Source: Neoechinorhynchus agilis (lineage: Eukaryota; Acanthocephala). Taken from it: 64,000 nt of DNA. The translations under genes and the position numbers were made by a program. The stretch is taken from positions 6,572,001-6,636,000 of the forward strand of contig CM121343.1 of NCBI GenBank assembly GCA_051530055.1, given 5' to 3'. Below are positions 25,826 through 36,345 of this stretch, piece after piece (the stretch's first letter is position 1; each line of letters opens with the position of its first letter). The notes under the pieces are model-generated. The model did not search any database and was not told the DNA's origin. It saw nothing but the letters and a program-made list of their open reading frames with translations.

Positions 25826-28068
25826 GGTAGTTTTATTGATTTATCCTCCAATATTAAGAGCACGATTTAAAAATTGCAGTTCATCGAAGAGTCCGAATGA
25901 GTTCTCGTGCGAGATAATCATGGTATTATTCCTTTTTTCTGCAACTGGACACGGACCTTTATTTTCATTAGAAAAAGAGAATCAATAGTTTTCTAATAGG
26001 AAATAAAAAGGTAGTTTTATCGATTTATCCTCCAATATTAACAACACGATTTAAAAATTGCAGTTCATCGAAGAGTCCGAATGAGTTCTCGTGCGAGATA
26101 ATCATGGTATTATTCCTTTTTTCAGCTACTGGGCAAGGATCCTTATTTTCATAAGAAAAAGAGAATCAATAGTTTTCTAATAGGAAATAAAAAGGTAGTT
26201 TTATTGATTTATCGTCCAATATTAACAACACGATTTAAAAATTGCAGTTCATCGAAGAGTCCGAATGAGTTTTCCTGCGAGATAATCATGGTATTATTCC
26301 TTTTTTCAGCTACTGGGCAAGGATCCTTTTTTCATGAAAAAGAGAATCAATAGTTTTCTAATAGGAAATAAAAAGGTAGTTTTATTGATTTATCGTCCAA
26401 TATTAACAACACGATTTAAAAATTGCAGTTCATCGAAGAGTCCGAATGAGTTTTCCTGCGAGATAATCATGGTATTATTCCTTTTTTCAGCTACTGGGCA
26501 AGGATCCTTATTTTCATAAGAAAAAGAGAATCAATAGTTTTCTAATAGGAAATAAAAAGGTAGTTTTATTGATTTATCGTCCAATATTAAGAGCACGATT
26601 TAAAAATTGCAGTTCATCGAAGAGTCCCAATGAGTTTTCATGCGAGATAATCATGGTATTATTCCTTTTTTCAGCTACTGGGCAAGGATCCTTATTTTCA
26701 TAAGAAAAAGAGAATCAATAGTTTTCTAATAGGAAATAAAAAGGTAGTTTTATTGATTTATCGTCCAATATTAAGAGCACGATTTAAAAATTGCAGTTTA
26801 TCGAAGAGTCCCAATGAGTTTTCATGCGAGATAATCATGGTATTATTCCTTTTTTCAGCTACTGGGCAAGGATCCTTATTTTCATAACAAAAGAGAATCA
26901 ATAGTTTTCTAATAGGAAATAAAAAGGTAGTTTTATTGATTTATCGTCCAATATTAACAACACGATTTAAAAATTGCAGTTCATCGAAGAGTCCGAATGA
27001 GTTTTCCTGCGAGATAATCATGGTATTATTCCTTTTTCAGCTACTGGGCAAGGATCCTTATTTTCATAAGAAAAAGAGAATCAATAGTTTTCTAATAGGA
27101 AATAAAAAGTTGGTTTTATTGATTTATCGTCCAATATTAACAACGATTTTTCATCGAAGAGTCCCAATGAGTTTTCATGCGAGATAATCATGGTATTATT
27201 CCTTTTTTCAGCTACTGGGCAAGGATCCTTATTTTCATAAGAAAAGAGAATCAATAGTTTTCTAATAGGAAATAAAAAAATTGGTTTTATTGATTTATCG
27301 TCCAATATTAAGAGCACGATTTAAAAATTGCAGTTTATCGAAGAGTCCCAATGAGTTTTCATGCGAGATAATCATGGTATTATTCCTTTTTTCAGCTACT
27401 GGGCAAGGATCCTTATTTTCATAACAAAAGAGAATCAATAGTTTTCTAATAGGAAATAAAAAGGTAGTTTTATTGATTTATCGTCCAATATTAACAACAC
27501 GATTTAAAAATTGCAGTTCATCGAAGAGTCCGAATGAGTTTTCCTGCGAGATAATCATGGTATTATTCCTTTAAAGCTACTGGGCAAGGATCCTCATTTT
27601 TATAAGAAAAAGAGAATCAATAGTTTTCTAATAGGAAATAAAAAGGTAGTTTTATTGATTTATCGTCCAATATTAACAACACATTAAATCAGTTCATCGA
27701 AAGTCCAATGAGTTTTCCTGCGAGATAATCATGGTATTATTTTTAGCTACTGGGCAAGGATCCTATTTTATAAGAAAAAGAATCAATAGTTTTCTAATAG
27801 GAAAAAAATTGGTTTTATTGATTTATCGTCCAATATTAAGAGCACGATTTCAAAATAGCAGTTTATCGAAGAGTCCCAATGAGTTTTCATGCGAGATAAT
27901 CATGGTATTATTCCTTTTTTCAGCTACTGGGCAAGGATCCTTATTTTCATAACAAAAGAGAATCAATAGTTTTCTAATAGGAAATAAAAAAATTGGTTTT
28001 ATTGATTTATCGTCCAATATTAAGAGCACGATTTCAAAATAGCAATTTTATCGAGGGTTCGGAATGAG
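25826..28068. repeat. Tandem array E, about 184-bp unit, 12-13 copies
   Basis: GGTAGTTTTATTGATTTATC (or the variant TTGGTTTTAT...) starts units at 25826, 26010, 26194, 26375, 26559, 26743, 26926, 27108, 27281, 27463, 27645, 27809 and 27993. Two subtypes (TCCGAATGAGTTTTCCTGCG and TCCCAATGAGTTTTCATGCG) alternate in blocks. Units around 27570-27830 carry clustered small deletions. Short open frames inside are repeat artefacts. The array ends about 170 bp upstream of the NOP9-like gene. Confidence 0.95.
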
Positions 28069-28215
28069 TTATCAGTTGATTAACACAAAGTTTCCCAATT
28101 CCACGAGATGGTTTTGTGTGGCCTTAGCACGTACCTGCACCGATTTTTCCACTGATTATCTGACGGAGGTGGATTTTCGGTGACGATGCGGCACAGGACG
28201 TGTCATTATCCAATC

Positions 28216-28223
28216 TATAAATA
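28216..28223 (+). promoter_or_regulatory. Candidate TATA box of the NOP9-like gene
   Basis: TATAAATA sits 22 bp before the first ATG of the open frame. If used, transcription would start near 28245, so the working initiation codon would more likely be the ATG at 28256 or a later one. Motif only; no other support. Confidence 0.35.
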
Positions 28224-28237
28224 GGAGTGCACCTTCA

Positions 28238-30271
28238 ATGCACGTCGTTTTGGACATGTCTATGAATTTTCAAATGCAGAACGAATGGATGAATTTATGG
28301 AATCAGATCAAAGTTGTGGACTCAAACGAAGAATCCCTCGATCAAAAAGTTGTTCCAAAGATGGTGATTGCTCGTTATCGATCGATGGCGACAGAGGCGA
28401 TAAAGTCGAAAAAAGAGGAAAAAATAAGAGATTTGATGACTATTGCGGCGGATTCTGTTCCAATCGCAATTGAAAACAAGGTTGTCCGGCGCTCCATTTT
28501 AGATTTAACGAGAATGGGTAATATTGGAAGCCTAATGTTATTCTATCTGGAGATTTGCACGGTTGATTTGGGAAGAGCATTAGGGTCAGATGGCATTTGT
28601 GATTATCTTGATGCTTTGTTTCGAAGGATCCCAGAGTTCATGAGTCAATCGAAGGAATATTTCATGGAAGTCAATTTTCTCATCTTATATGTGAACCGCT
28701 TTTACAAGCACCTCCTCGAAAATTTTGATGAATATCAATTAAAAAAAGTAGCGACCAAACTCTTGTGCAATCTGTTGAATATTTTACTCGAGCATAGAGC
28801 TGTAGTCCAGGAACCATTGATTTTGCCAATCCAAGGAGCTATTCCCAGTAAGATATGCGTTGAGAATATGGTTGATGCCTTGCACCAGCAAATCGTTAGG
28901 GTTAATTGTAACGTTGGCTGTTCAGATCCCATTATATCACCGATGATGACGCTGGTACTGGATGGAGCGACGAAGTTCAATAGAATGGATATAGTGTCCA
29001 GTATGGTTGTCAAAACGTTCAAAGCAATTCGTACTGAAGCCGTTTTCGATGAGTTGATATTCGATAGGTGAACGCGATTTCGTGGTTTTTGCATATGAAG
29101 GCCCAAAGTAGTTTGCCGAAATTATACTCTTGAAATATTAACGAAAGTGGATTAATTAGCGAAGACGATGTATTTTTGGTCCAGTCGGTGGCCAATTTAA
29201 TTTGCAATCTTTGATTTTGTAAGAAAGTTCATATTATTTTAACTTTAAAGACCTCGAAATTCCTCAAATATTTCATCGATAGTTCCACTGATTAGACTAC
29301 TTTGAAATATTAAGACATATTATAAAACTTCATTATTACTAGTGGGGCTCAAAAAGTAAACTTAGTTACGACGTTAACTTTCTCAGATTCGATGATTATC
29401 CAATAGGTAGATATTTTTCAATATTGTATGCGAAATCGTTCGTTCTGCTAAAGTCGCCACTCCTTATATCCTGCAACTGATTAGATCAAGTGAAGATAGT
29501 CGGAGTTATCTGACAAAGCAACTGGGTACAAGATTTATGAACAAAAAGGATATTGATTTCTCTAGTGTATTACTGGAAAGGTGTGCCAAATCAATTGCAA
29601 GTAATGAAGAGCTTTGCAACTTGGTTGAATTTTTAATGAATCTGAATGTGGCACATACGTGTTTCCGATCCAATAAGCCAAAAACACTGATTGCGATCGT
29701 TGATTGTTTCAACAGGCTCGGACATAGTAGTAAAGATGTGTATGAAATTCTCTTGGTAACATTTGGCTGTGAAAATAACCCAAAATGTCTTTTGAAATGC
29801 ATCGTTCAATGGAACCGATATAGCATAAATCAAACCAAACTCATGAGCGTCACGCCTTTTGGAATGGCTCTGCTCGAAAAACTAGTGGATTCGCCGGATT
29901 TGAAAACGTTTGCCTCGACCAGCATTTCAGTACTTGATTCCAGCGAGCTTTATGTGCTTATTTCGGATTCATTGGGATGTGCCATTATACAAAAGATTGT
30001 AAACCCAGACTATAATGTGGATAATCCAAACATCGCAAAAGCCGTAGTTGAAAGATTAATGTGTAATCCGAAGCGCTTCTTCGAGAGTAAACATGCAATT
30101 ATCCTGGTAAGTGAGGTATGGAATACAACGAGGCCTCAGATACAAGATTGTCTCCAAACTTTGGTATCGAATGGAGCCCTAATGCGGAAAGTTGGCCGAA
30201 AACCAATAGTTAGGGAATTTTTAAACAAGATAAAACTTGAGAAAAAGAATGTTGCGACTTTGGATTCTTAA
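28238..30271 (+). CDS. NOP9-like Pumilio-repeat nucleolar protein
   Basis: NOP9 is a U-shaped Pumilio-repeat protein needed for 18S rRNA maturation. The first exon is open from 28238 (ATGs at 28238 and 28256) to a donor at 29067. Probable small exons follow at 29148-29187 (GLISEDDVFLVQS) and from 29251 (KFLKYFIDS). A long final exon starts at about 29410 (or just upstream) and ends at the stop at 30271. Evidence for NOP9 is the C-terminal half: PFGMALLEKLV...DSLGCAIIQKIV reads as Puf-type repeats, and ILVSEVWNTTRPQIQDCL followed by RKPIVREFLNKIKLEKKN resembles the final NOP9 repeat and tail. Total length near 580 residues fits. The join between 29280 and 29410 could not be solved in phase, so a missing exon, a sequence error or decay is possible there. 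It could instead be another Puf-like protein. Confidence 0.65.
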
Positions 30272-30361
30272 GAAAGTGAACGAAGAGGATAGAAGACTAC
30301 CAATGAAGAAAGCCACCACAAAAGTCAAAGAAAAGAGCTGCTCGAAATCCAAATCGATCCT

Positions 30362-31158
30362 CGATTTAGAACCGCGAAAAGAGTCCAGTAACAAAACGCC
30401 AATTCAGCGATTACATTGCTGGAGAACCAATCACATGCGATGCCCTTCTATGAACCCAAAAAGAACCAATTCCAGTTTAATCAGTTCAATTTGCCGGTTC
30501 TATACAAAAAGTTTTCTCCATCGACCCTAATAGTAAGTAGAGTTTCCGCGTTCGGTTCTAGTTTCCAAAATGGAGTGTGGCTACTTTGAACATTGCCTCT
30601 ATTGATGACCAAAGAATCCGTCGGCGTTCAGCTCAGCACAAACTTGGAACCTATGAGGCCATTTGTTCAAGCATCGAGGAGGCATTAGAGGAAAGCAGAA
30701 AGCATGAAAAGAGTATCTTTGAAAAGAACGACATCAAAAAGCGCCTGAGCTCAGCAACCAAGAATACTCTGCGGAAACGAAAACGGAATCTTATAGCAAC
30801 TAAGGAAAGCGACAAGATTGAAACAGCTAAAAGTAAATATTTCCACTGATTTTCCTCTTTCTTTATTGAGTTTTTCAGGTCGGTTTACCGTCGTTAGCAA
30901 AGCTCCAGTCTTCACTGAGGAAATGACATCGGCTGCAGTATATGAGAAATCCGACCTACAACTGAGATGTTCTGTGAAAGGAAGGAATCTTGGATTTCAT
31001 TGGCATCGAAACAGATCGGTTTGTAGCTTGGGTGTTTAGGCGTAAATTAGATTAACACTTAATCTTGTTAAAAGAAACTCCAATTCGGCAACAGGATAAA
31101 TTTCGATTATTCGGATGAGATGAGAGTTTCAACGCTGGTCACTATAACTGAGTTCTTG
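30362..31158 (+). CDS. Partial gene with an Ig-like (I-set) domain
   Basis: Exons consistent in phase are: about 30596-30832 (IASIDDQRIRRR...; basic and helical, EEALEESRKHEKS), 30879-31018 and 31075 to about 31150, joined across introns of 46 and 56 bp. An earlier open stretch (PFYEPKKNQFQFNQF) precedes at about 30412-30531. The joined product reads KAPVFTEEM...SDLQLRCSVKG...FHWHRN and then NRINFDYSDEMRVSTLV, the A to E strands of an immunoglobulin domain with its B-strand Cys and C-strand Trp. The expected F-strand D-x-G-x-Y-x-C is missing or degenerate (IDESEELGYPK near 31165 is a possible remnant). No start codon is assigned and no 3' end is found before array F begins at 31475. It may be a truncated muscle- or adhesion-type Ig protein. 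Confidence 0.45.
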
Positions 31159-31474
31159 TTCAGTCGTCATTGATGAATCCGAGGAATTGGGATATCCCAA
31201 GTCACTTGAATGTAGTCTTGTCAAGTAAAATCTTTTTTCGAGCTTTCGTAGTCCAAGGGCTTCCCCAGGAATCTACAAAAGTGCGTGGAGAATGAAGTGA
31301 GTGCTAAAGTAGCGACATCGAAGCGTAAAGTTCGTCCCGAATGTTGAGCAGTTTTGGGGCTTTGTCGAGCTGAGAACTCGTTACTCTTGACACTTCAACC
31401 ACTCAAAAGTCGCCATGTAGTTTTTGAGAATATGAAAGATCGGTTGATTCAAAGACATGTTCTTTGGCTGTTTT

Positions 31475-32437
31475 GAACATAATTCGAGTCTTACAAGTTT
31501 CCTCAAGTCCTTCTCGAACCTGCAAAAGTGAAATCTAACGAGTTTAATTAAAATCGATTGCAATAAGCAATCAATTGGGAACAAATCAAGGGAAAGGTTA
31601 GATATTTTATAAGACTCGGAACTAAAAAAATGCAAATCAATCACTACAGTAACAATATTTTTGGTTTTTTGAACATAATTCGAGTCTTACAAGTTTCCTC
31701 AAGTCCTTCTCGAACCTGCAAAAGTGAAATCTAACGAGTTTAATTAAAATCGATTGCAATAAACAATCAATTGGGAACAAATCAAGGGAAAGGTTAGATA
31801 TTTTATAAGACTCGGAACTAAAAAAGGCAAATCAATCACTACAGTAACAATATTTTTGGTTTTTTGAACATAATTCGAGTCTTACAAGTTTCCTCAGGTC
31901 CTTCTCGAACCTGCAAAAGTGAAATCTAACGAGTTTAATTAAAATCGATTGCAATAAACAATCAATTGGGAACAAATCAAGGGAAAGGTTAGATATTTTA
32001 TAAGACTCGGAACTAAAAAAGGCAAATCAATCACTACAGTAACAATATTTTTGGTTTTTTGAACATAATTCGAGTCTTACAAGTTTCCTCAGGTCCTTCT
32101 CGAACCTGCAAAAGTGAAATCTAACGAGTTTAATTAAAATCGATTGCAATAAACAATCAATTGGGAACAAATCAAGGGAAAGGTTAGATATTTTATAAGA
32201 CTCGGAACTAAAAAAGGCAAATCAATCACTACAGTAACAATATTTTTGGTTTTTTGAACATAATTCGAGTCTTACAAGTTTCCTCAGGTCCTTCTCGAAC
32301 CTGCAAAAGTGAAATCTAACGAGTTTAATTAAAATCGATTGCAATAAACAATCAATTGGGAACAAATCAAGGGAAAGGTTAGATATTTTATAAGACTCGG
32401 AACTAAAAAAGGCAAATCATTCACTACAGTAACAAGA
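31475..32437. repeat. Tandem array F, 195-bp unit, 5 copies
   Basis: GAACATAATTCGAGTCTTAC starts units at 31475, 31671, 31866, 32061 and 32256. The last four copies are almost identical. Each unit is itself a weak foldback: CGAGTCTTACAAG near its start is matched by TTATAAGACTCG near its end, and AATCGATTGC...CAATCAATTG forms an inner pair. The array ends sharply at TCACTACAGTAACAAGATTT. Confidence 0.95.
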
Positions 32438-33330
32438 TTTTTTCTGTAATACGTTTAGTATTCGAAAGCCAACATGTGACATGGATGTATTTTATGAAAA
32501 TCTCGCATTGTTTTTAGTAATAAATCCTTAATCGAATGACGGCATGATGGCTGTCGGACAAGAGATATCGTTTCTTCATCGATCAACGGACACGGTTACG
32601 CATTACTGTCTGATTGATTTTTTTTCATTGATGTATAACCTGATTTGTGAAAATCCGCTGTTAGTTAATTATTTTTTGCTGAGGAGGCTCGGTGATACAT
32701 TGATTGTTTCAATGAAATTCGATTAGAATCGTAGATGACCCTGTACACTGGATTCAATAAGTTCTGATTCGTTTAAATGGATACATTCGACACGACGAAA
32801 AACGGTTTACAATAAGTAGTCTCCAGTAGATAAACAAAAGGGTAATAAACCTTTTTCTATACTTTGAAATGCCATTAAAGTGATCCAAAGGTCAAAGGAC
32901 GAATTTTTATAAATAGATTTGGGACTTGTCGCCATGTAGGATATTTTTAGTTTCGCACATATAACCGCCTCCCACATTATAAAGTGGCCTAGGACTTGAC
33001 ATTTGAAAAAGAAACAAAGTCATTTAAAACTTTGAAGAAATATTCGCATCTAAAGATCGTTCTTCATTAACCACGTCTTTAGAAAAGTCCCACTTCCAAT
33101 ATATCGCGTTTTACATTCTTTTAAAAAGAACGCCGCAAAGAAGAGAGATGGTGTTGATTGGTAAATTCCAAAGCAATGATCAGAACTCGGGTTCTATAGA
33201 AATTGGTATTTCCATGAATTTGTTTCCCCGTTAAATAACTTTTTCGTGAGATTGCAATCGGCACATCGTCTAATACAAAAAATTAAATAGCACCGATCAA
33301 GTTTTTAAATATGAAAATAAACTTAAAAAA
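32438..33330. other. Gene-free interval
   Basis: A short open frame (60 codons from 32544) has no recognisable feature. No repeat, RNA gene or regulatory element can be supported. Confidence 0.4.
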
Positions 33331-33334
33331 ATGT

Positions 33335-35685
33335 ATTCGTTTGTGTATTATTATTTCGTCGTCATTTATAAATTGAAAATTAAATAACAGAGGATAAAAG
33401 CGTCTAAATTGTCCTCTAATTTTTTTATACTGTGCTCTAATTGTTTGAAGATTGAATTGTTCATATTGGTCGTTTTCTGGCGGGTTTCGGAGAAACAATA
33501 TAGAATGCGGTTATCAAGGTTGTAAATTGTTTCGAGATCAAATTGAAAGTAATAAAGTTGTTTTTCACATTGGAAGATCGTCAGCGAAATCGTTAAGGAA
33601 CGGCCTCTGGCTGCAAATTTATAAAAATTGAAAAAAAAACAGAGGATAAAAGTAAATTTCCTCTAATTTTTTTATACTGTGCTCTAATTGTTTGAAGATT
33701 GAATTGTTCATATTGGTCGTTTTCTGGCGGGTTTCAGAAACAATATAGAATGCGTATCAAGGTTGTAAATTGTTTCGAGATCAAATTGAAAGTAATAAAG
33801 TTGTTTTTCACATTGGAAGATCGTTAGCGAAATCGTTAAGGAACGGCCTCTGGCTGCAAATTTATAAAAATTGAAAATTAAATAACGAGGATAAAAGCGT
33901 CTAATTGTCCTCTAATTTTTTTAACTGTGCTCTAATTGTTTGAAGATTGAATTGTTCATATTGGTCGTTTTCTGGCGGGTTTCCTAGAAACAATATAGAA
34001 TGCGTTGATCAAGGTTGTAAATTGTTTCGAGATCAAATTGAAAGTAATAAAGTTGTTTTTCACATTGGAAGATCGTTAGCGAAATCGTTAAGGAACGGCC
34101 TCTGGCTGCAAATTTATAAAAATTGAAAATTAAATAACAGAGGATAAAAGCGTCTAAATTGTCCCTAATTTTTTTATACTGTGCTCTAATTGTTTGAAGA
34201 TTGAATTGTTCATATTGGTCGTTTTCTGGCGGGTTTCCTAGAAACAATATAGAATGCGTTGATCAAGGTTGTAAATTGTTTCGAGATCAAATTGAAAGTA
34301 ATAAAGTTGTTTTTCATTGGAAGATCGTTAGCGAAATCGTTAAGGAACGCCTCTGGCTGCAAATTTATAAAAATTGAAAATTAAATAACAGAGGATAAAA
34401 GCGTCTAAATTGTCCTCTAATTTTTTTATACTGTGCTCTAATTGTTTGAAGATTGAATTGTTCATATTGGTCGTTTTCTGGCGGGTTTCGGAGAAACAAT
34501 ATAGAATGCGTTGATCAAGGTTGTAAATTGTTTCGAGATCAAATTGAAAGTAATAAAGTTGTTTTTCACATTGGAAGATCGTTAGCGAAATCGTTAAGGA
34601 ACGGCCTCTGGCTGCAAATTTATAAAAATTGAAAATTAAATAACAGAGGATAAAAGCGTCTAAATTGTCCTCTAATTTTTTTATACTGTGCTCTAATTGT
34701 TTGAAGATTGAATTGTTCATATTGGTCGTTTTCTGGCGGGTTTCCTAGAAACAATATAGAATGCGTTGATCAAGGTTGTAAATTGTTTCGAGATCAAATT
34801 GAAAGTAATAAAGTTGTTTTTCACATTGGAAGATCGTTAGCGAAATCGTTAAGGAACGGCCTCTGGCTGCAAATTTATAAAAATTGAAAATTAAATAACA
34901 GAGGATAAAAGCGTCTAAATTGTCCTCTAATTTTTTATACTGTGCTCTAATTGTTTGAAGATTGAATTGTTCATATTGGTCGTTTTCTGGCGGGTTTCCT
35001 AGAAACAATATAGAATGCGTTGATCAAGGTTGTAAATTGTTTCGAGATCAAATTGAAAGTAATAAAGTTGTTTTTCACATTGGAAGATCGTTAGCGAAAT
35101 CGTTGAACGGCCTCTGGCTGCAAATTTATAAAAATTGAAAATTAAATAACAGAGGATAAAAGCGTCTAAATTGTCCTCTAATTTTTTTATACTGTGCTCT
35201 AATTGTTTGAAGATTGAATTGTTCATATTGGTCGTTTTCTGGCGGGTTTCTGAAACAATATAGAATGCGTTGATCAAGGTTGTAATTGTTTCGAGATCAA
35301 ATTGAAAGTAATAAAGTTGTTTTTCACATTGGAAGATCGTTAGCGAAATCGTTAAGGAACGGCCTCTGGCTGCAAATTTATAAAAATTGAAAATTAAATA
35401 ACAGAGGATAAAAGCGTCTAAATTGTCCTCTAATTTTTTTATACTGTGCTCTAATTGTTTGAAGATTGAATTGTTCATATTGGTCGTTTTCTGGCGGGTT
35501 TCGGAGAAACAATATAGAATGCGTTGATCAAGGTTGTAAATTGTTTCGAGATCAAATTGAAAGTAATAAAGTTGTTTTTCACATTGGAAGATCGTTAGCG
35601 AAATCGTTAAGGAACGGGCTGCAAAAAGGAGCTTTATAACTTTTATCTCGAAACAATTAACATTGATCAATAAACGCGAATGAGA
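33335..35685. repeat. Tandem array G, about 253-bp unit, 9 copies, with an inverted partial unit at the right edge
   Basis: GGCGGGTTTC marks units at 33479, 33726, 33974, 34228, 34480, 34735, 34989, 35241 and 35493, with spacing 247-255. Because full units are 255 bp, a multiple of three, the minus strand stays open through several units (up to 269 codons), but small deletions in other units break the frame, so I do not treat it as coding. At 35647-35682 the sequence TCTCGAAACAATTAACATTG ATCAATAAACGC is the reverse complement of part of the monomer (GCGTTGATCAAGGTTG, AAATTGTTTCGAGA), with small changes. Units at 33640-34000 carry many small deletions. Confidence 0.93.
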
Positions 35686-36345
35686 TTGTGCCTCTGAAAT
35701 CAAACGGATTTTTCGAAATCCGCAGGAATAAAAGCAACAACTGCAAATACGCCGATTGGATCCAGATAGGTTATTGAAAACGTCGTTACTTTTGATATAC
35801 AAATCCATGGTGGAAATCTAAACCAAAAGGGCACAACTACACAAAAGTGCATAATTGTCCGCAAAATGTTTTCCCCGATTGTACAAGTGCTGCCCCGTGC
35901 ATTCATCTTTTACCAATTCAGTAGTTATGAGAGTCCTCAGCCATCGCAGTCCCGATGGATAGGAAATCTTACATCATATGTCAAAAACTTATGTCACTAT
36001 TCGGCGGTGCGGGCGGGAGGGGGGGGGAATTCGGGTTTATCGAGTGTATGTACGCGTGTTCAGTCTCTCGAAACCATTTCCGAACTCTACAAAAAACCAT
36101 ACACATATCTAAGAAAAAATACAGGAAGCATTATGGATCGCTTCTTGGGGTGATCAAGGTTTGCGCTACTGATTGTGAGAATCTTTCTCTAGACAAAACG
36201 ATCCGAGTCGTGCATGTCAAATGAAATTCCTGGTCAGATACCGTGCGAATTTTAGAAATCTGTTAAAAAAAGGAATGTAATCATTTGTGTACGCTTTTAT
36301 AGATATCTTATAATCCTTTTTTCTAGTAGACTTGAATTGACCCGG
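35686..36345. other. Interval between arrays G and H, with a G-run
   Basis: No recognised gene. Two overlapping plus-strand frames (35866-36153 and 35955-36224) are 89-95 codons but match nothing I know. A G-rich stretch at 36009-36028 (GCGGGCGGGAGGGGGGGGG) could form a G-quadruplex. ATTGTGCCTCTGAAATCAAA at about 35680 resembles, in reverse complement, the arm of the 42672 foldback (GATTGGTTTTAGAGGCACAA), so a decayed arm lies here. Confidence 0.4.

Noticed and set aside
34340-35808. Long minus-strand open frames (up to 269 codons) in array G
   Set aside because: The full unit is 255 bp, a multiple of three, so one open phase is simply carried from unit to unit. Units with 1-8-bp deletions break it and no domain is recognised.
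35955-36224. Frame with MSLFGGAGGRGG, at first reminiscent of a CHMP4/Snf7 N-terminus
   Set aside because: The following residues show none of the Snf7 helices; the glycine run is only the translation of a poly-G stretch.
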